DNA of 64,000 bases, taken from positions 1 through 64,000 of the forward strand of contig NZ_JAGGLR010000016.1 in NCBI RefSeq assembly GCF_017874715.1, written 5' to 3'. A model generated the notes under the pieces. It had not been told where the DNA came from. It made no database searches and saw nothing but the letters and a program-made list of their open reading frames with translations. The position numbers and the translations under genes were made by a program. How positions within the stretch are numbered: the first letter of the stretch is position 1; each line of letters opens with the position of its first letter. Source of the stretch: Streptomyces iranensis. GTDB lineage: Bacteria; Actinomycetota; Actinomycetes; Streptomycetales; Streptomycetaceae. Below are positions 63,419 through 64,000 of this stretch, piece by piece.

Positions 63419-64000
63419 ATGCATCACCGCCCCGTACGCCGTCCGCACACTGTCCGGCTCTCGCCGCTGGAGGAGCTGGAGCAGTCTTTCCTCGCGCTCG
63501 CCCGTACCGCCAGGCCACTGACCATGCCCGCACACCTGGTGTGTGACGATCCGTCGGAGGAGGCGTGGCCGGTGGATCAGATCCGTGTCCGGCTGGCTCA
63601 CCCCAGCACCCGGCCCGAACTGCGGGCACGCACGTGGAGTGAGGTCGTGCGTCGCGCGCACGAGCTCGGTGAGCCATGGCCGGTGGTGGCGGTGGCCATG
63701 ACGGTTCCGGTGTTGCGCCGGATGCTGTCCCGCCTGGCCCGCCCGGCTCATCTGGAGCGTCAGGAAGTCGAGCAGGAAGCTCTCGCCGCGGTAGCTGTCG
63801 CCCTTGCGGGGGTGGATGCAAGTGATCCGGGGGTGGACCGGGAGTTGTTCGCGGCTGCGGACCGCGCGGTTCACCGCCTGGTCTACGCGGCTCGTCGTCG
63901 CGGGGAGCGGGAGGCGGGTGAGCCGATGGTCCATCTGGGGCGGCTCCGTGCCCGCGCAACCGTCGAGGACCTGGAGGGCTTGACGGTGTCGGATGAGTAC
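63419..64000 (+). CDS. Element-encoded helical protein, function unknown (3' partial)
   Basis: 194 codons are open to the right edge from an ATG at 63419 preceded by AGGAG. The protein begins MHHRPVRRPHTVRLSPLEE. It is rich in Arg, Ala, Val and Leu and predicted to be mostly helical (LERQEVEQEALAAVAVALAG, AADRAVHRLVYAARRRGE), with no signal peptide. I do not recognise a domain; similar proteins of unknown role are common in Streptomyces integrative elements. Frame and codon use are clean. Confidence 0.75.
   Translation, partial: MHHRPVRRPHTVRLSPLEELEQSFLALARTARPLTMPAHLVCDDPSEEAWPVDQIRVRLAHPSTRPELRARTWSEVVRRAHELGEPWPVVAVAMTVPVLRRMLSRLARPAHLERQEVEQEALAAVAVALAGVDASDPGVDRELFAAADRAVHRLVYAARRRGEREAGEPMVHLGRLRARATVEDLEGLTVSDEY

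Larger units (their letters stand above)
58646..64000. mobile_element. Integrative element inserted at tRNA-Leu(GAG), partial
   Basis: From the tRNA 3' end rightwards: large serine integrase, methyltransferase genes, a palindromic operator, a small membrane protein and an unfinished ORF. No ribosomal, metabolic or other core gene is present after 58664. GC is slightly lower and less biased than in the flanking core. Replication and transfer genes (Rep, FtsK/TraB type) expected of an actinomycete integrative element would be right of the window. Confidence 0.8.

Overview
The window is chromosomal DNA of a high-GC actinomycete, almost certainly a Streptomyces or close relative. It is about 70% GC with strong third-position GC bias, and it carries a Pup-proteasome cluster, mycothiol biosynthesis (mshC), a gyl-type glycerol operon, a long chaplin and a ParJ-like protein. 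From memory, the order of the core genes matches the Streptomyces coelicolor SCO164x-SCO168x neighbourhood. Many genes start with GTG or TTG, and many are translationally coupled by ATGA or GTGA overlaps.

Layout. 1-1293: a LacI-type regulator whose N-terminus is a 13-residue tandem repeat running off the left edge. 1384-7051 (minus): prcA, prcB, pup, dop and arc, i.e. 20S proteasome, tagging protein, Pup deamidase/depupylase and the ATPase ring; pafA is not in the window. 7309-12455: ferredoxin, a secreted protein, TrmI tRNA methyltransferase, a site-2-type protease, a RecB-like nuclease and a NarL-type response regulator. 12508-15754: two paralogous oligopeptide-binding lipoproteins without permeases. 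16093-20457: a HAD phosphatase and cobalamin-dependent methionine synthase (metH). 20696-25731: gylR, glpF, glpK and glpD, with repeated candidate GylR boxes and a 20-bp terminator hairpin.

25732-41984 looks like accessory DNA placed between glpD and the parJ/mshC core. It starts with a 29-codon leader peptide whose reading frame runs into an intrinsic terminator (a cysteine-type attenuator). Behind that come a Dpp/Opp-like ABC transporter and a flavin-dependent oxidoreductase. Next are a secreted protein and a non-phosphorylative L-fucose (or related 6-deoxyhexose) catabolic operon: FadR-type regulator, lactonase, aldose dehydrogenase, CUT2 ABC importer, SDR and L-fuconate dehydratase. The same ATACATCGGAT motif lies before the regulator and before the dehydratase end of the operon.

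42175-58337 returns to core genes: a ParJ-like PAC2 protein, mshC, a PI-kinase-like protein, DUF3090, a phosphoglycerate-mutase-family protein, CorA, a ferritin-like protein, an F420-type oxidoreductase, an aldo/keto reductase, a RecD2-like protein that has lost its Walker motifs, two small conserved proteins, a sortase-anchored chaplin with a collagen-like spacer, and an M20 peptidase.

58580-64000: a tRNA-Leu(GAG) gene invaded by an integrative element. The large serine integrase gene ends inside the tRNA T-arm. Upstream of it is a coupled string of genes: a methyltransferase-like protein, a DNA methyltransferase, and a short ORF that keeps motif I of a C5-cytosine methyltransferase. Further in are a palindromic operator, a small membrane protein and an unfinished ORF at the right edge. 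The other end of the element is outside the window.
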